From Gracilaria vermiculophylla (taxonomy: Eukaryota > Rhodophyta > Florideophyceae > Gracilariales > Gracilariaceae): 17,529 nt of DNA. Below the pieces are notes generated by a model, which did no database searches, was not told the DNA's origin, and saw nothing but the letters and a program-made list of their open reading frames with translations. Both the position numbers and the translations under genes were made by a program. Positions 16,343 to 17,529 of this stretch are shown in pieces (the first letter of the stretch is position 1; each line of letters begins with the position of its first letter). The stretch covers positions 41,480 through 59,008 of the forward strand of contig JAHNZQ020000006.1 in NCBI GenBank assembly GCA_019155205.2, read 5' to 3'.

Positions 16343-16358
16343 TATAATCGACATTATA
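16343..16358. promoter_or_regulatory. Facing TATAAT boxes between petF and ycf38
   Basis: TATAAT occurs on the plus strand (16343-16348) and on the minus strand (16358-16353), with CGAC between them, making a 6-base dyad. They could serve as -10 boxes for ycf38 and petF. No good -35 box is found at 16-18 bases from either, so both are weak candidates. The rest of the 259-base spacer (16181-16439) shows no gene. Confidence 0.3.
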
Positions 16359-16439
16359 TCACCAATAGATCAAAGCCTAAATATAGTATTCATAAATTTA
16401 TATGGTTAACATACTTAAACCTAAGACAAAACAAAAAAA

Positions 16440-17330
16440 ATGGCATCTAAAAAAATAAATATTAGTGAACTTACACCATATACAAAAATTAGAATTCATG
16501 AAAAAGGAGAAAGAACATACCAAGAGACACAAGAAATTATTTATCGACTATACATACAAACATTGCGAAAACCAACAACATTAATAATCAGTATTATTCA
16601 ACCATTACTATGGTTAATAATGTTTGGAGCACTATTTCAGAATGCGCCGATATACCTATTTGAGAATTATAACATAGAATACCAAGACTTTTTGAACTCA
16701 GGAATTATAATATTTACAGCTTTTAATAGCGCAGTTAATGCTGGACTAACAATAGTATTTGATAGAGAATTTGGATTTCTAAATAAAATCTTGATTTCTC
16801 CTATAGCTAATAAAAATTCTATAATGTATGCATGTATCACACATACATGGACAATAACCATGATCCAAGTTCTAGGGATTGCAAGTATTAAGTATTATGA
16901 TTATAAAATATACAGGTCAATTAATTTAATTCATTTATTAATATCTTTAATTGTAATATCAACAATAATCACTACAGTATCAAACGTTAGTATTTACGGT
17001 GCATTCATATTACCAGGACATATAGAATTCATAGGACTAACAAGTCTTTTTTTAAACTTACCAACATTATTTACAAGCACAGCACTAGCTCCTTTATCTT
17101 TTATGCCAAGATGGTTACAATTTTTATGCTGTATTAATCCACTGACATATGGAATTGAAATAATAAGAAGCATTAATCTAGATTCATCATTTGCTATGAA
17201 AAAACAAATTATAAACACATCACTTATGCCAATAAATGGATACCGTGCATTAACTATACTTCTAATAATCAACACTGCAAGCTTCTTCTTAGTTAAAACA
17301 ATTATTCAATACAAATACGACAAAAATTAA
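16440..17330 (+). CDS. ycf38: ABC-2 type transporter membrane protein Ycf38
   Basis: 296 residues with a polar N-terminus (1-43) and six hydrophobic segments near 46-66, 84-104, 127-150, 161-181, 193-215 and 271-288, the layout of ABC-2 permeases such as NodJ. Family motifs are DREFGFLNKILISPIANK (108-125) between the second and third segments and NPLTYGIEIIRSINLD (233-248) before the last. The substrate is unknown. No ATPase gene is nearby, so the nucleotide-binding partner must be encoded elsewhere in the plastid or, more likely, in the nucleus. It is transcribed away from petF and toward psbB; the -35 box of psbB overlaps its stop codon. Confidence 0.9.
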   Translation: MASKKINISELTPYTKIRIHEKGERTYQETQEIIYRLYIQTLRKPTTLIISIIQPLLWLIMFGALFQNAPIYLFENYNIEYQDFLNSGIIIFTAFNSAVNAGLTIVFDREFGFLNKILISPIANKNSIMYACITHTWTITMIQVLGIASIKYYDYKIYRSINLIHLLISLIVISTIITTVSNVSIYGAFILPGHIEFIGLTSLFLNLPTLFTSTALAPLSFMPRWLQFLCCINPLTYGIEIIRSINLDSSFAMKKQIINTSLMPINGYRALTILLIINTASFFLVKTIIQYKYDKN

Positions 17331-17356
17331 CAATCAATTAAAAGAAGTGTTATAAT
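17327..17356 (+). promoter_or_regulatory. Predicted psbB promoter with extended -10
   Basis: TTAACA (17327-17332, five of six matches to TTGACA) and exact TATAAT (17351-17356) are spaced 18 bases apart. TG at 17348-17349 adds the extended -10 motif TGTTATAAT. The -35 box overlaps the ycf38 stop codon. Initiation near 17363 gives a leader of about 70 bases with AAGGAG at 17415-17420. Confidence 0.6.
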
Positions 17357-17403
17357 AACTTTAGGTAAAATAAGATAATCAGTAAGAAAAACAACACATC
17401 TAA

Positions 17404-17529
<126 letters not shown>

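Overview
This window is a stretch of a red-lineage plastid genome, most likely from a red alga (Rhodophyta). The reasons are a strongly A/T-rich composition, gene order, intron-free genes read with the standard code, and gene content: dnaK, secY, tufA, rpl3, rpl4, rpl13, rpl24, rpl29, rpl31, rps9, rps10, rps13, petF, a ycf38-type ABC permease and psbB are encoded together. Green plastids have lost most of these. ycf38 next to petF argues for a red alga rather than a diatom or haptophyte, but I cannot name a genus.

Layout: (1) 1-1167, minus strand, the 5' part of dnaK (389 codons; the window edge falls in the interdomain linker). (2) 1168-1362, a divergent control region with a good promoter for the ribosomal cluster. 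(3) 1363-13216, plus strand, a fused S10-spc-alpha ribosomal cluster: rpl3, rpl4, rpl23, rpl2, rps19, rpl22, rps3, rpl16, rpl29, rps17, rpl14, rpl24, rpl5, rps8, rpl6, rpl18, rps5, secY, rpl36, rps13, rps11, rpoA, rpl13, rps9, rpl31. (4) 13217-13343, an intergenic region with a textbook-perfect sigma70-type promoter and a 5' stem-loop. (5) 13344-15800, the str-like group rps12, rps7, tufA, rps10. (6) 15801-15877, a long inverted repeat that probably ends transcription of the convergent rps10 and petF. (7) petF on the minus strand. (8) a 259-base spacer full of small dyads. (9) ycf38, plus strand. (10) an extended -10 promoter and the first 32 codons of psbB (CP47).

The genes mostly build the plastid's gene expression machine: both ribosomal subunits, the RNA polymerase alpha subunit and EF-Tu. 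secY supplies the thylakoid protein channel and dnaK the Hsp70 chaperone; petF and psbB belong to photosynthesis. Genes are packed with gaps of 1-50 bases and two overlaps (rpl29/rps17, 8 bases; rps17/rpl14, 26 bases). Two small genes, rpl29 (57 codons) and rpl36 (37 codons), are easy to miss.

This is a well-conserved region, and I see no undescribed biological system in it. The points most worth checking are regulatory: the perfect promoter before rps12 with a 5' stem-loop and a five-codon minicistron overlapping the rps12 start; a possible TTG start for rpl13; the petF/rps10 hairpin that has an alternative fold and embeds a promoter-like pair; and the dyad cluster between petF and ycf38.
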